NCBI RefSeq assembly: GCF_026745355.1
Contig: NC_079209.1
Span: 32,647,630 to 32,711,629 of the forward strand
DNA length: 64,000 nucleotides
Direction of reading: 5' to 3'
Origin: Beta vulgaris subsp. vulgaris
Lineage: Eukaryota; Streptophyta; Magnoliopsida; Caryophyllales; Amaranthaceae
Below, piece by piece: positions 23,182-34,213 of the stretch (the stretch's first letter is position 1; the number at the start of each line of letters is the position of its first letter). A program made the position numbers and the translations under genes. The notes beneath the pieces are model-generated. The model worked only from the letters and a program-made list of their open reading frames with translations. It was not told where the DNA came from and searched no databases.

Positions 23182-24625
23182 TGATAGGCGTGTCGCGCAC
23201 CTAACAAAAATAAATAACCTAACTAATCCTCCTAACTATGTAGTAGGGTAAGTCAAGGTCGATCCCACACAGAGAAAGTTGTTCTATGATTAGCCTTAAA
23301 TAATGGTAAGACTAAAGGAGATTAATACAAGAATAATGTGGAATTAAACTATACTAATCAATATATAAATAAAAGACTCTACAGTTAAGTATCCCCACTA
23401 GCACGAATAATACAAAATAATTTCTACCCCAAACTAATAATTAAATGTTCACAAGGAAAAGTACACCCTATAAAGTACCATAAACCTCTCCCGAGTATCT
23501 ATGGCTTCTCTAATATGCATTCAAGCCTACTCCCGTGGAATCATGCAAATTAAAGACATTAAACACGACACTTTAACTTCCTAACAATCCATTCTACCTA
23601 CTCCCGTGGAGAACTTCATGTCCTTAATTGAAATACTCAAATCCGTCAAAATCCAACTCCCGTTGTGATCAAGACAATGGAATCATAACAATACTAGTTA
23701 TCCCTAATCTAGTATTGGAATATGCACAATCAATTAAGCAAGAACAATTAACAATTAATATGAGAATTTAAAGAAACAATCATGAATTAAATCATACTAG
23801 GGTTCAACTTAACCATAGATAAAAGAAACTACTCTATCATGAAATAAATAATGAAATCTAAAACTATAAAAGAAAACATAATTAAAGAAATCAATGAAAG
23901 AAACTAATAGAACTCATGAATTAATGAAAAGAATAAAAACTAGGGTTTACACTAAAAACTAGAGAGAAAGAAGAAGAGAAAACTAAACCTAAAACCTAAA
24001 AATAACGTGAGAGGGAAGGAGAGAAAGAATGAAAACCTATCTAAATAAATATTCAATAACCTAATATGACTTGGAAAGTAATTTACAAGATAAGGAAAGT
24101 CTTAAATAAATCATTAATAGGCGGATTAGTGATCCGCGCGTACACGTGGCAGATTCCAGCAGAAACAGTGCAATCTTCCGAAAGGCATAACTCCTTGACT
24201 AGAAATCTCCTCGGGTCGTGCCACCTATCGTTGGAAAGATCTTCAAGTCTAGTTTCCGAATCTTGTGGAATTACTCGATTCTAAAGACAATCAAAAGTTA
24301 TGATCAGAAGAGTAGACTGACTCTTTTTCACATTTCTTCTAATGATTTTCCGCTTCGTTTTTGCTCAAACTCGTACTATGACATATCCATACGATCCTTA
24401 TGCATTGTAGCTTCTTTCCAAGTGCTCCTAATCCTTAAGCTTAGCTAATCATACTCCAAATAAGTCTTCAATGCCTGAAATTCATCAAAAACAAGAAAAC
24501 ATACCGAATAGGAATAGAAAACATAACTTAAGAATATAATGCAACAATGAACCTAAATATGAAACTAAATGCTCTAAAATGCAACCTAAATGCACCTAAA
24601 AACTATATATAAATATGACTTATCA
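23182..24625 (-). repeat. 5' LTR of the Athila-like element
   Basis: This is the partner of 17898-19351, starting TGATAGGCGTGTCG and ending GACTTATCA on the plus strand. Because the element points left, transcription would start in this copy and run toward lower coordinates. Confidence 0.92.
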
Positions 24626-24970
24626 GTGTCAGGTGCACTAATCTGCACCTGACATGTTGCATTATTTGTCTCACAGTGGCGTGTGCTTGGCGCAATCCTC
24701 CGTACGATGCACAATTTTCTTTCTTATCTCTTTCCATTCGAGGTGGTCGACACTCATATGGCTTTTTGAGGGAGGAGCCAAGGAGGCTCAAGCATGGAGA
24801 CTGAGAGAAATTACGAATGTGTGCATGTGTTTAGCCCTTCAGAGAGGAAGAACGAATGTAAGAGGAGGGATGAGTGAGAAGGACATTGAGAGATGAGGGA
24901 GAAGAATGAGAGAGACGACGCCTAAGGTGTGAAGAATGAGGGAGAAGGAAACCCTAGCTGGCGCCTTTCA
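24626..24970 (+). mobile_element. Ogre-like host DNA resumed after the Athila-like insertion
   Basis: After the second GTGTC the sequence continues the GC-rich, GGCGC-containing character of 17800-17897. A perfect 9-bp hairpin TCAGGTGCA...TGCACCTGA lies at 24629-24652, right at the insertion point. GA-rich DNA follows at 24780-24950. No gene is supported. Confidence 0.5.
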
Positions 24971-25223
24971 TTATATATACTCCGTATTTTTGGGAGTTAA
25001 TTTTATAAATAATAAAATATAAAGAACATGATTGAAAGTATTTTTTAATATTATGTAAAAAAAGATTACAGTTTGTGTAAGCCTACAGTTATAACTTAAA
25101 TATACAACCTACTTTTTATACCTAATAATATTATGGTTTGGTTTTATTTTATTTTCGAAATAAATAAAATAAGAAATCCGAATTTGCTTTGGAACAAATC
25201 CTATTACACATAGGTTATTAATC

Positions 25224-25232
25224 CTATAAATA
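25224..25232 (+). promoter_or_regulatory. TATA-like box in the Tekay-like 5' LTR
   Basis: CTATAAATA lies about 250 bases into the LTR and is followed by a purine-rich leader. The matching segment of the 3' LTR is absent, displaced by other DNA, so only the 5' LTR retains this box. Confidence 0.5.
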
Positions 25233-25544
25233 GGAGAGAAGAGGATAAAAAATTAAAATAAATCAACAAACCCTAACTTTAGTCGTTACAACCCCAAGAG
25301 TAAATTTTCTCTTTCCTCCTCTTTTTCTTCTTCACGTGATTTCTCCTTCCACCTTTTGGTTCTTTCCTCTACTTCCCTCTCCAACACTACTCTACTCTCA
25401 TGCTCATGTCGGCCATAGTTCGCGCCCCATCCCTTATGTTGCTGGAGGTCCAGCGTAACTGGTGCGGTACTGCTGGGAGTTGTTGGGCGCGAGGTTCAAG
25501 TGTCGTGAGACAAGTCGTGGTTCGTGCGGTCTCGTGAGGCGAGA

Positions 25545-25650
25545 GTTTGTCCGAGTGGTGTCGCGCGAGGTAGGCGAGGGTTTATGCGAGTGATGTCGCG
25601 CGAGGTAGGCGAGGGTTTGTACGAGTGGTGTTGCGTAGAGGCCGGAGTTT
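25545..25650. repeat. 35-bp GC-rich tandem repeat in Tekay-like LTR
   Basis: About three copies of a unit like GTTTGTGCGAGTG.TGTCGC followed by GCGAGGTAGGCGAGG occur. The 3' LTR carries the same array at about 63340-63440. CpG density is far above the surrounding DNA. Confidence 0.85.
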
Positions 25651-26019
25651 GTGGCTGGGTTGTTTGTGCGGGTTCACGTTTGGTGGCTCGAGTGTGAAGG
25701 TTGAGTGAGGTGCCCATCGAGGATTGCGAGTAGTCAGGTGTCGCGCAGGTTAGGGTGGTGATCACCGGAGTTTTTACGACGTCGCAGAGGGTTTATAGCC
25801 GGCGAGTGGATCCGGTAAGCTCTATATTTTAAAAAATTAATTTATCTTGTACTGATATAGTTTATACCCGAACATCTAGCAATAAATCAGATAACCTTTT
25901 TTTTTTTTTTGTAAACCACCCGATAACCTATTTCCTCTCTTTAATTCCACGAATGCTTTGTGACATACGTCCTAAGGAATACCTGATGAAACACTGAATA
26001 GCGGAACACTGGGTTTCAA

Positions 26020-26810
26020 ATGAAAGTTGTTATGGAATGTAGGATTATGCAGGGAGATAAAAGGCTAAGGACTGAACTGGACAAAATACATTTCATGCTT
26101 CGATATGTCCCTAACATAGAACCCTACCGTTTCGTACATTGTAGATATGGGGATATGTGGTTTGAAGAAGGAAACTTTAAGAGAAGAAACTACCTACTGG
26201 AACCAGTACCTTCGTACAGTAGAGCATTTCATTACTGATCTCAAATAATGTGAAAATGAATGGAAAATTCGTGAGAAAAGAGGTTGTGACCCCTCGACCT
26301 CATCACCTTCAGTTCGAGGAACCTATCATGTGGAAGAAAGCTCGGGAGCTAGGTTTGTAGACAGGAAATTAGAGAACCCAAGAGTTAAAACTGAGCGACA
26401 AACGCCACCTGGAGCTGTAGAAAGAGCAAGGCATCAAGCGTTTGAGGATGAGTTTATACCCGAAGACTATCATGTGGCGTCAAAACTTAGGACTGTTACC
26501 TTTGTCGTGGTGATTAATGAAAATCAGGTTGCAACTGTACTGGACGTAGGAAATGAGGAAGAGGGAGCTCCTAATGAAGATGAGTCTGCTGAAGGAGAGC
26601 CGATTAAGGAAGAGCTTGTTGAGGAAGAAGAGCCCATAGAAGTAGAAGAGGAGCTTATGGAAGAAGAGGAAAAACCCAAAGAAGAGGAATACCCCTAGAG
26701 GAAGAGTAATCTATAGAGCCTGTGGATGACGAAGCTGACATGGAAGAAGGAATAGCAAATCCTGAGTCAGATGACGAAGCTCACCGTTATAGTCCCTAGT
26801 TTTCTCTGAA
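26020..26810 (+). pseudogene. Unrecognised frame with acidic tail upstream of Tekay-like gag
   Basis: Open pieces at 26020-26238 (72 codons) and 26330-26698 (122 codons) lie in different frames; a third frame carries an acidic continuation (PVDDEADMEEGIANPESDDE) to about 26800. I do not recognise the first part, which includes RYVPNIEPYRFVHCRYGDMW. The tail from about 26560 is almost all Glu with Pro and Lys. An AATAAA word at 26868-26873 follows. It could be a captured host gene fragment or an extra 5' frame of the element. It sits between the 5' LTR and gag. Frame breaks show it is no longer functional. Confidence 0.45.
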
Positions 26811-27235
26811 AATATAATTAGGATTAAAGATTTATTTTATTTTGTGCTCTATTTATTTCAGTTTTAATAAAGCCTTACATGCCAAGTAGTAAGTTAGCAT
26901 TGTTTACTCATTTATTTATTTATTTATTTATTTATATTATGTTTCCTTTGAAACAATAAATTTCCAATTTTCAATAATAATACACTTCTTTTCATTCTTT
27001 TATTATTGGATGTGACGTCTTATTTGAGATGTTTATATTGCAAGTCAATAGAGACTTAATATTTGTTCACAATAAAAACATGTTGCATGAATTTGCAAAT
27101 GTGTAATGGTTAAGTGAATAAATGATTATGTGCATGTCACTAAGGTAGTCGTTGTGTTACTTTTAGCGCTGAATAGTTCGATCGAGAGGCACACCTGAGA
27201 CCCCTCTGAATGTCGAGCAATCAATATGTGACCTA
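26811..27235. other. AT-rich spacer before Tekay-like gag
   Basis: The spacer holds an AATAAA word at 26868-26873, a TTTA microsatellite at about 26908-26936, and otherwise AT-rich sequence without an open frame. Confidence 0.6.
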
Positions 27236-27299
27236 TTGCAAATTACAGCTAACCTAGCCCAAGGTCATAACTGGGATGGGGACTTGTCTGAAAAGGATG

Positions 27300-28022
27300 T
27301 CCATAGGAACCCACCAGAATTAAATGGGAAAGGGGACCCGAAGAATTTGAGAAAGGGGTTGGGGAGTTTGATAAGCTTTTCTTCACCCTCACCTACCCAA
27401 TCTTATGTGCCCTTACCTAGCTATTACCTATAAGGGGATACCAACTTTTGGTGGACTCACGCTAAGGACAACCTCTTAAAATAACTTGGCTTTGGGTGGG
27501 AAGATTTCAAGAAAGCCTTAAGGGATAAATATTACCCACCATAACTTAAAAAGCAGAAACCCCAAGAGTTTATGATGCTAGAACAAGGGATCATGTCAGT
27601 TGAGGAATATTACAGCAAATTCATTAAGCTGATCAAATTTGCTCCTGAAATTACCCCTACTGAGGAAGATAAGGCCTCACATTTTCAGTAAGGGATTATC
27701 CTTGACCTGCAAGGGAGACTAGGGGGAGATACCTTTACCTCATTAGACCATGTTTTTGGCAAAAGTGCTCATTTATATGCCATAAGAAAACGAGAGGAAG
27801 GGGGTAAACAGGGTGAGAAACGAAAGGAGAACCCCAACCCTGAGGTTCAAAGATTTGAAAAGAAACACCATGGGAACCAAAACCACCAAAACTCCCAAGT
27901 AAATTTCGGTAAGGGACCCAACAACAACAAAACTCACCACAATAAAAATAACTACAATAATAACACCAACAATCGCAGACCGGAGCGTGTGTACAGGTGT
28001 AAGAAGTACCCAAACAACTAAT
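27300..28022 (+). pseudogene. gag: Tekay-like gag remnant
   Basis: Across two frames the order is NGKGDP, EFDKLF, WWTHAKDNLLK, then W.DFKKALRDKYYPP, then EFMMLEQGIMSVEEYYSKF and FAPEI, which is the classic gypsy gag capsid. A basic, Asn-rich linker (HHNKNNYNNN) leads to an incomplete zinc knuckle (CKKYP, second Cys replaced by Tyr). Stops at about 27481, 27541 and 27691 break it. The frame ends where the LTR of the minus-strand gypsy begins at 28023. Confidence 0.8.
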
Positions 28023-28534
28023 ATGATTCAGCAGATGCTTTGAAATAAAAACGATGTAAATAATACTTAAGGATCGAAACTTAAGGGATAGGCTCTATAT
28101 GTTCCCTCGATAACTAGAGGATCTCTACCTAACCTTGATTAGTAGATGCACATAAACTACGATTTATGTGTTCTTGGTACGACGACAAAAATCAATGCAA
28201 ACATTCACTTGACGTTCTCTAATCAAAAGCAAAAACAACAACCTTTCGTTAATGGTGCTCGTATACTTTATATACACGCCTGAGATGAATCCTAGCACAC
28301 CCTAATTCCTAAAACACACTAACAACTAATAAGATAAACAACACTAAAAAGATAAACCATAAACTCCTAACCTTAAGCATCACACGCCTAAGATTAAGCA
28401 TAGCCATGCGTAGGATAAGAATTAACATATCCTAGCTCTCTTAAACTCCTAACAAGACTCAGTGATAAAGGAATTAGACTCTTAGACATAATAGGATTCC
28501 TTTATCACTCAAACATCTAAAATAAAAAATTATT
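28023..28534 (-). repeat. 3' LTR of GPI-3
   Basis: On the minus strand this reads ...GATAAAGGAATCCTATTATG.. then GAGTCTAATTCC, as in the LTRs of the 45313 element, so the families are close. A palindromic AAAGGAATTAG...AGGATTCCTTT lies at about 28468-28506. The right edge abuts the truncated first LTR of the array at 28535. The left edge TG at 28023 is inferred. Confidence 0.65.
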
Positions 28535-30001
28535 ATATTGGTTAAAGATTTGAGTGCAAGATAGAAATCAGTTTATTGAGGTTTATTTACGAGTCGAGCT
28601 AGCTTTATATTCTCAATATAATTGTTGGTAGCACAATTAGGTGCTTGATTTAGGTACAGTTATGAGTTATGTTTAGTTTGTTTAGTTATATAATTTGGAA
28701 TTATGATTATGAATTGGGATGCAAGTCGATGTAGCTAATATCAGAAGTTATAGATATTAATTAAGGATTAAGGAAATTAGAATGTTAAATTTATGAATTG
28801 GGAATTAGTTTAAGTTTGGTTATTGATTATTGATGTTATCGTGAGATGGTTGTTGGAGAATGGCTATGTAGACGTATATAATTCAAGATGATATGGGAAA
28901 TCAAGTTATGATGCTTGGAGGTTTCGTATAATTGTTATAGAGTTGAGGTAACCTTTGGGTTCAGCAAAATATATTTAAATGCTCCCGTGGGCGTTATATT
29001 GAATTTTGGATATCATATATCGTTTGTGGTAATGGCCATGATTATAGATACATCTCTATGAGTTAGTTGTGAATTGCTATTGGATTGTTATAAAAGTATC
29101 ATTTTGTTCAATTATCGAAATCGTTCGAAAATACTATATTTCTCAAAATATGATTTGGTATGATAATGAGGAAATGATTCAGATATGAGTTAAGACCAGA
29201 TAAGGTCGAATATGGTGTTATGTTATGAGTATTGAGGATTCAAGTATGAATCATTAAATATCTTATTTTATAAATATGAAAGTGAGGCATGAATAGGCAC
29301 CCCGAGTTAGGGCGGGTAGAGTCCCTACTGTTGCCTTCCAGGAGGGGCGAACTCCTGCGTTATAGGACATGTCCGGGTAAGTCTTGCAAGCATAACAATA
29401 AAAGGCTGGGTGACGACCCTCAATAGTTTGGAGACAGCTGGTACTGCGTGGTACCCCTCTCCACTGCGTTCATGCCAAACGATCTGATTTTGTGAAAATA
29501 TATCAACTAAGTTGAGTGTGATTATCTGTTACTATAACTATGTGTTAGTTTTCAAAATACCCTAAACTGTATTTTCTATTACACAGTGTGTACTCAGCTT
29601 TGCTGATGGTGTTGTCATTTCTGTGGCCTGTCACTTGGTGGGTGGCAGAGTCAAACATTGTTGCAGGTTTGGTGTTGTGAGCTCAGGATTCTGAAGTGAA
29701 GCAAGATAAAGATGTCGTCGTAGCTTATGGATTAGTTTGTATTTAAATAGTCAATTAAGGAATAGTTTCTGATATATTTCGTTGTATACAATATTTGGGA
29801 ATATTAGTCGAGATATCAGTGTAATTGAAGTCTTATATAAAGGATTTTGTTTTGTGGGCCAATAACCCACAAGTCAGGATCGTTTTCTAGGTTATGTTTC
29901 CGTTGCGAGTAAATGTTTAATTCGAGGCTTATTAAGCATTGATTGTGATTAGTGAATCTTAAGTGTATTTACCTAGCAGCTCAGGAAAACGGGCTGTTAC
30001 A
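28535..30001 (+). repeat. Truncated first LTR of the array
   Basis: It matches 32385-33873 and lacks the first 2.03 kb of the LTR, including the minisatellite and the TATA region. It ends CTGTTACA, followed by the primer site. A small hairpin TTGTGGG...CCCACAA at about 29852-29873 lies near its end and recurs in the other copies. Confidence 0.9.
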
Positions 30002-30351
30002 AATGGTATCAGAGCAACCTTGCGACCGTATGCCTAGTTGGCTACCTAACGAGGGTTAAAGATCGTTGGGAATGTGTATCTGTTACTTGGGTAATTAGAG
30101 TTCAAGTTTTGAGCTACAAAATAAGAAAAAGAGTCTAGATTTGTGTCAAACTTTGGGAATAAGAGTATGGAATTCAAAGTTATAATTTGAGGATATTTAA
30201 AATCTATTTGTTGGGATATCGATAACTTTTTCACAGAAATTTAGTAAAGACTATCGGAGGCTGTAGTGCTTGATATATGGATACTTAAGGTTGATCTATG
30301 AGTTTATGTTTTGAAGTTTCGAGGACGAAACTTATTTTAAGGGTGGTAGTA
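30002..30351 (+). other. First internal domain of the array, 350 bp
   Basis: AA, then the primer site TGGTATCAGAGC at 30004-30015, then about 320 bases without a credible open frame, then the TTTCGAGGACGAAACTTA block and the purine-rich run AAGGGTGGTAGTA ending at 30351. It is nearly identical to 33874-34213. Confidence 0.9.
30004..30015 (+). promoter_or_regulatory. Primer binding site, initiator tRNA-Met
   Basis: TGGTATCAGAGC lies two bases after the LTR end and is complementary to the 3' end of plant initiator tRNA-Met, the commonest plant retrotransposon primer. The same site is at 33876-33887. Confidence 0.9.
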
Positions 30352-30394
30352 TGTAATAGCCCTGTTTTTAAGAACCTTTATTAAAAAGCTAAAA

Positions 30395-30843
30395 GTGGAT
30401 AAGCATTACCATTCTTAATGGTTAAGAAAGCTTGTGGATAAGCATTATCATTCTTAATGGTTAAGAAAGCTTGTGGATAAGCATTATCATTCTTAATGGT
30501 TAAGAAAGCTTGTGGATAAGCATTATCATTCAGAAAGCTTGTGGATAAGTATTATCATTCTCAATGGTTAAGAAAGCTTGTGGATAAGTACTATCATTCT
30601 TAATGGTTAAGAAAGCTTGTGGATAAGCATATCATTCTTATGGTTAAGAAAGTTGTGGATAAGTACTATCATTCTTAGTGGTTAAGAAAGTTGTGGATAA
30701 GTACTACATTCTTAGTGGTTAAGAAAGCTGTGGATAAGCACTATTCTTAATGGTTAAGAAAGGTCTGTGGATAAGTCATATCTTTCTTAATGGTTAAGAA
30801 AGGTCAAAGAGGATAAGAACCATCATTCTTATTGGCTAAAAAG
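30395..30843. repeat. 39-bp minisatellite near the LTR start
   Basis: About eleven units of GTGGATAAGCATTATCATTC followed by TTAATGGTTAAGAAAGCTT, with later units shortened. Each full unit contains TTCTTA..TAAGAA, a short inverted repeat. The same array lies at 34257-34712 in the next LTR at the same offset (43 bases from the LTR start). Confidence 0.92.
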
Positions 30844-31279
30844 GCTTTGGAAACCAATAGATAAGTTAGAAAGTCCTTGAGAGCCTTAAACATTAAGATT
30901 ATGAAAATCGTTTGGAGATTGTTTTATCGGGTAGCGATGAACTTCCAGTTAAAGAGCCATTTGGGATTGAATCCGAGCTCAGAACCAACCAAACTTGATA
31001 TATGACATTTGGGATGTCTTAAGGTTAAAATGGTCATTTATCCCAAGAATTACGTGTCTTAATAAGGTAAATTGCTTACATAGTAAAACCTGGCCAGCTG
31101 AAATTACAGCTCAGACCTATCCTCAAAGAAAGCTGCTTAGCAGCTACTTAAGTGTCGATCTCTCAAAGAACTTTTTATGCATGAAAGCCAACACCTTAGG
31201 CTAACACCTCAAGCAAGAATCACCAAAAACTCCAAGAAACCGACCTTGCCCAGAACAGGTTTCCCTCCCCTAGGTACCG

Positions 31280-31308
31280 CCAGAACAGACTATAAAAGCC
31301 TGTTCTGG
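31280..31308 (+). promoter_or_regulatory. TATA box framed by a perfect inverted repeat
   Basis: CCAGAACAG at 31280-31288 and CTGTTCTGG at 31300-31308 flank TATAAAAG at 31291-31298. A further CCAGAACAG lies upstream at 31250-31258. The pyrimidine-rich run from 31309 could be the transcription start region. The same arrangement is at 35153-35181 in the next LTR. Confidence 0.8.
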
Positions 31309-31904
31309 ATTTTTGTCTCTTTTCTCTTATTTCTTCCTCTTGGACACCCATTTTTACTTACATATAATTTTTAGACATCCATACAAAGTAGTTCAAGCTT
31401 TGGTTCCAATCTTTAGACCTTAAACTCATATAGAAAACCTTGCTGAAAGATCACATAAGTTGCTGTAAGTTCAACAGTTTACACCTCTTGTATTTAAGCT
31501 TAGTTTTTCATATCTATAAGCTTGTTGAAACTAATCTTTAGCATTTTATACATTCAGGGGAAGCTGTAGGAGTAGTTAACCAAGTGGATTAAGGAATTTC
31601 GTGGCTTTAAGCATCCTTAGTTAAGGTACACACTTAGTTTGGTTTTACCCTAGAGATTTCCATACCTATAGTTAGGTGATTGTTTCTTTCTAGTGTAAAG
31701 CATGTCTATGAAATGAATTTACTTATGATGTGTATTTTATTATGTGTATATTGAGTATATTACATGAGTATAACATGCTAAGGTTCATTAGAGATGTTTC
31801 ATTTGACCTAAACAACACTTATACACTAAGTATTACGATTATGATTCTTAATGGAATGTGTTTAGTACATGGACTTGTGGAGTAATTATGATGATTAAGG
31901 TGGA

Positions 31905-32100
31905 GTTGTTATGTTATTGTTGTTGTGGAGTTGTTGTGGTGGTTGTGGTGAAGTTGTTGTGGAGTTGTCATTGTTGTTGTTGCTCTGTTATAGTAGTGTT
32001 GTTGGGTTATTGTTGTTCTGTCATTGTGGTTGTGGTGGAGTTGCTGTGGAGCTGTTGCCTATTGTTGTTGTTATATCGTTCTTATTGGATAGTCGTTGTT
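31905..32100. repeat. GTT/GTGG-rich microsatellite in the LTR
   Basis: Irregular repeats of GTTGTTGTGGAGTTG type occur, repeated at about 35765-35965 in the next LTR with small length changes. Confidence 0.85.
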
Positions 32101-33873
32101 GATGATGCGAGGGAAGTCCTAATCTTAGAATTGGGAAACTGTTATAATTATTGTAGTTGGAGTTGATATGTATGAAGTCGAGTTATGAGTTATGGGAATG
32201 ACTTCATTAATTTTTATTTGCGGGATTCAGTTTTATTAGCATAATGGTTGCGTTAGAAGAAGATAATTAGAATAGTTAAGATTGGTTGTTGATTATTGTT
32301 ATTGTTATGAGGTGATTATTGGAGGATGATTTTGGAATGGAGTATCATTCGGAATTATGAAGGAGATTATAATGTTGGAATTGATATATTGGTTAAGGAT
32401 TTGAGTGCAACATAGAAATCAGTTTATTGAGGTTTATTTACGAGTCGAGCTAGCTTTATATTCTCAATATAATTGTTGGTAGCACAATTAGGTGCTTGAT
32501 TTAGGTACAGTTGTGAGTTATGTTTAGTTTGTTTAGTTATATAATTTGGAATTATGATTATGAATTGGGATGCAAGTCGATGTAGCTAATATCATCGAAG
32601 TTATAGATATTAATTAAGGATTAAGGAAATTAGAATGTTAAAGGTTGATAATTTGTGAATTGGGAATTAGTTTAAGTTTGGTTATTGATTATTGATTATG
32701 TTATCGTGAGATGGTTGTTGGAGAATGGCTATGTAGACGTATATAATTCAAGATGATATGGGAAATCAAGTTATGATGCTTGGAGGTTTCGTATAATTGT
32801 TATAGAGTTGAGGTAACCTTTGGGTTCAGCAAAATATATTTAAATGCTCCCGTGGGCGTTATATTGAATTTTGGATATCATATATCGTTTGTGGTAATGG
32901 CCATGATTATAGATACATCTCTATGAGTTAGTTGTGAATTGCTATTGGATTGTTATAAAAGTATCATTTTGTTCAATTATCGAAATCGTTCGAAAATACT
33001 ATATTTCTCAAAATATGATTTGGTATGATAATGAGGAAATGATTCAGATATGAGTTAAGACCAGATAAGGTCGAATATGGTGTTATGTTATGAGTATTGA
33101 GGATTCAAGTATGAATCATTAAATATCTTATTTTATAAATATGAAAGTGAGGCATGAATAGGCACCCCGAGTTAGGGCGGGTAGAGTCCCTAGCTGTTGC
33201 CTTCCAGGAGGGGCGAATTCCTGCGTTATAGGACATGTCCGGGTAAGTCTTGCAAGCATAACAATAAAAGGCTGGGTGACGACCCTCAATAGTTTGGAGA
33301 CAGCTGGTACTGCGTGGTACCCCTCTCCACTCGCGTTCATGCCAAACGATCTGATTTTGTGAAAATATATCAACTAAGTTGAGTGTGATTATCTGTTACT
33401 ATAACTATGTGTTAGTTTTCAAAATACACCTAAACTTGTATTTTCTATTACACAGTGTGTACTCAGCTTTGCTGATGGTGTTGTCATTTCTGTGGCCTGT
33501 CACTTGGTGGGTGGCAGAGTCAAACATTGTTGCAGGTTTGGTGTTGTGAGCTCAGGATTCTGAAGTGAAGCAAGATAAAGATGTCGTCGTAGCTTATGGA
33601 TTGAGTTTGTATTTTAGATAGTCAATTAAGGAATAGTTTCTGATATATTTCGTTGTATACAATATTTGGGAATATTAGTCGAGATATCAGTGTAATTGAA
33701 GTCTTATATAAAGGATTTTGTTTTGTGGGCCAATAACCCACAAGTCCAGGATCGTTTTCTAGGTTATGTTTCCGTTGCGAGTAAATGTTTAATTCGAGGC
33801 TTATTAAGCATTGATTGTGATTAGTAAATCTTAAGTGTATTTACCTAGCAGCTCGGGAAAATGGGCTGTTACA

Positions 33874-34213
33874 AATGGTATCAGAGCAACCTTGCGACCG
33901 ATGCCTAGTTGGCTACTAGCGGGGTAAAAGATCGTTGGGAATGTGTGTCTGTTACTTGGTAATTAGAGTTCAAGTTTTGAGCTAAAATAAGAATAAGAGT
34001 CTAGATTTGTGTAAACTTTGGGAATAAGATATGGAATTCAAAGTTTAATTTGAGGATATTTAAATCTATTTGTTGGGATATCGAGAACTTTTTCATAGAA
34101 ATTTAGTAAAGACTATCGGAGGCTGTAGTGCTTGATATATGGATACTTAAGGTTGATCTATGAGTTTATGTTTTGAAGTTTCGAGGACGAAACTTATTTT
34201 AAGGGTGGTAGTA
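33874..34213 (+). other. Second internal domain of the array, 340 bp
   Basis: It has the same content as 30002-30351: primer site at 33876-33887, non-coding middle, and purine-rich run ending at 34213. It is ten bases shorter through scattered one-base deletions. Confidence 0.9.

Larger units (their letters stand above)
17898..24625 (-). mobile_element. Athila-like LTR element, non-autonomous, minus strand
   Basis: LTRs of about 1.45 kb at 17898-19351 and 23182-24625 enclose 3.8 kb. The target duplication GTGTC is perfect at 17893-17897 and 24626-24630. On the minus strand a primer site TGGCGCCGTTGCCGGGAGA follows the 5' LTR, and a purine tract GCTTGGGGGAGTT precedes the 3' LTR. Both are typical of Athila/Tat-branch elements. 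The interior has only a gag fragment, so enzymes must have come from elsewhere. The size class fits what are called LARDs. Confidence 0.88.
24975..25835 (+). repeat. 5' LTR of the Tekay-like element
   Basis: It is similar to 61795-61998 plus 63150-63645. It contains a TATA-like box CTATAAATA at 25224-25232 and a GC-rich part from 25400 with tandem repeats. Its left edge is blurred by a TA run; the right edge is where similarity to the 3' LTR stops, just past GGCGAGTGGATCCGGTAA. DNA from 25836 to 26019 is AT-rich with a poly-T run and no visible primer site. Confidence 0.75.
30352..33873 (+). repeat. Second LTR of the array, complete, 3522 bp
   Basis: It begins TGTAATAGCCCTG and ends CTGTTACA. 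In order it has a 39-bp minisatellite (30395-30843), a TATA box in an inverted repeat (31280-31308), a pyrimidine-rich leader, a GTT-rich microsatellite (31905-32100), and a 3' part shared with 28535-30001. No coding region is credible; short frames over the microsatellite are translations of the repeat. Confidence 0.92.

Noticed and set aside
30004..30015. tRNA gene suggested by TGGTATCAGAGC
   Set aside because: Only the primer-complement of a tRNA 3' end is present, right after an LTR; no cloverleaf follows. The same holds at 33876 and, on the minus strand, at 54798.
30395..30843. CRISPR-like array
   Set aside because: Units are contiguous without unique spacers, lie inside LTRs and recur in the next LTR; it is a minisatellite in plant DNA.
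31858..32166. Cys/Val/Leu-rich open frames in the array LTRs (also 35791-35976)
   Set aside because: They translate the GTT/GTGG microsatellite and shift freely between the LTR copies.
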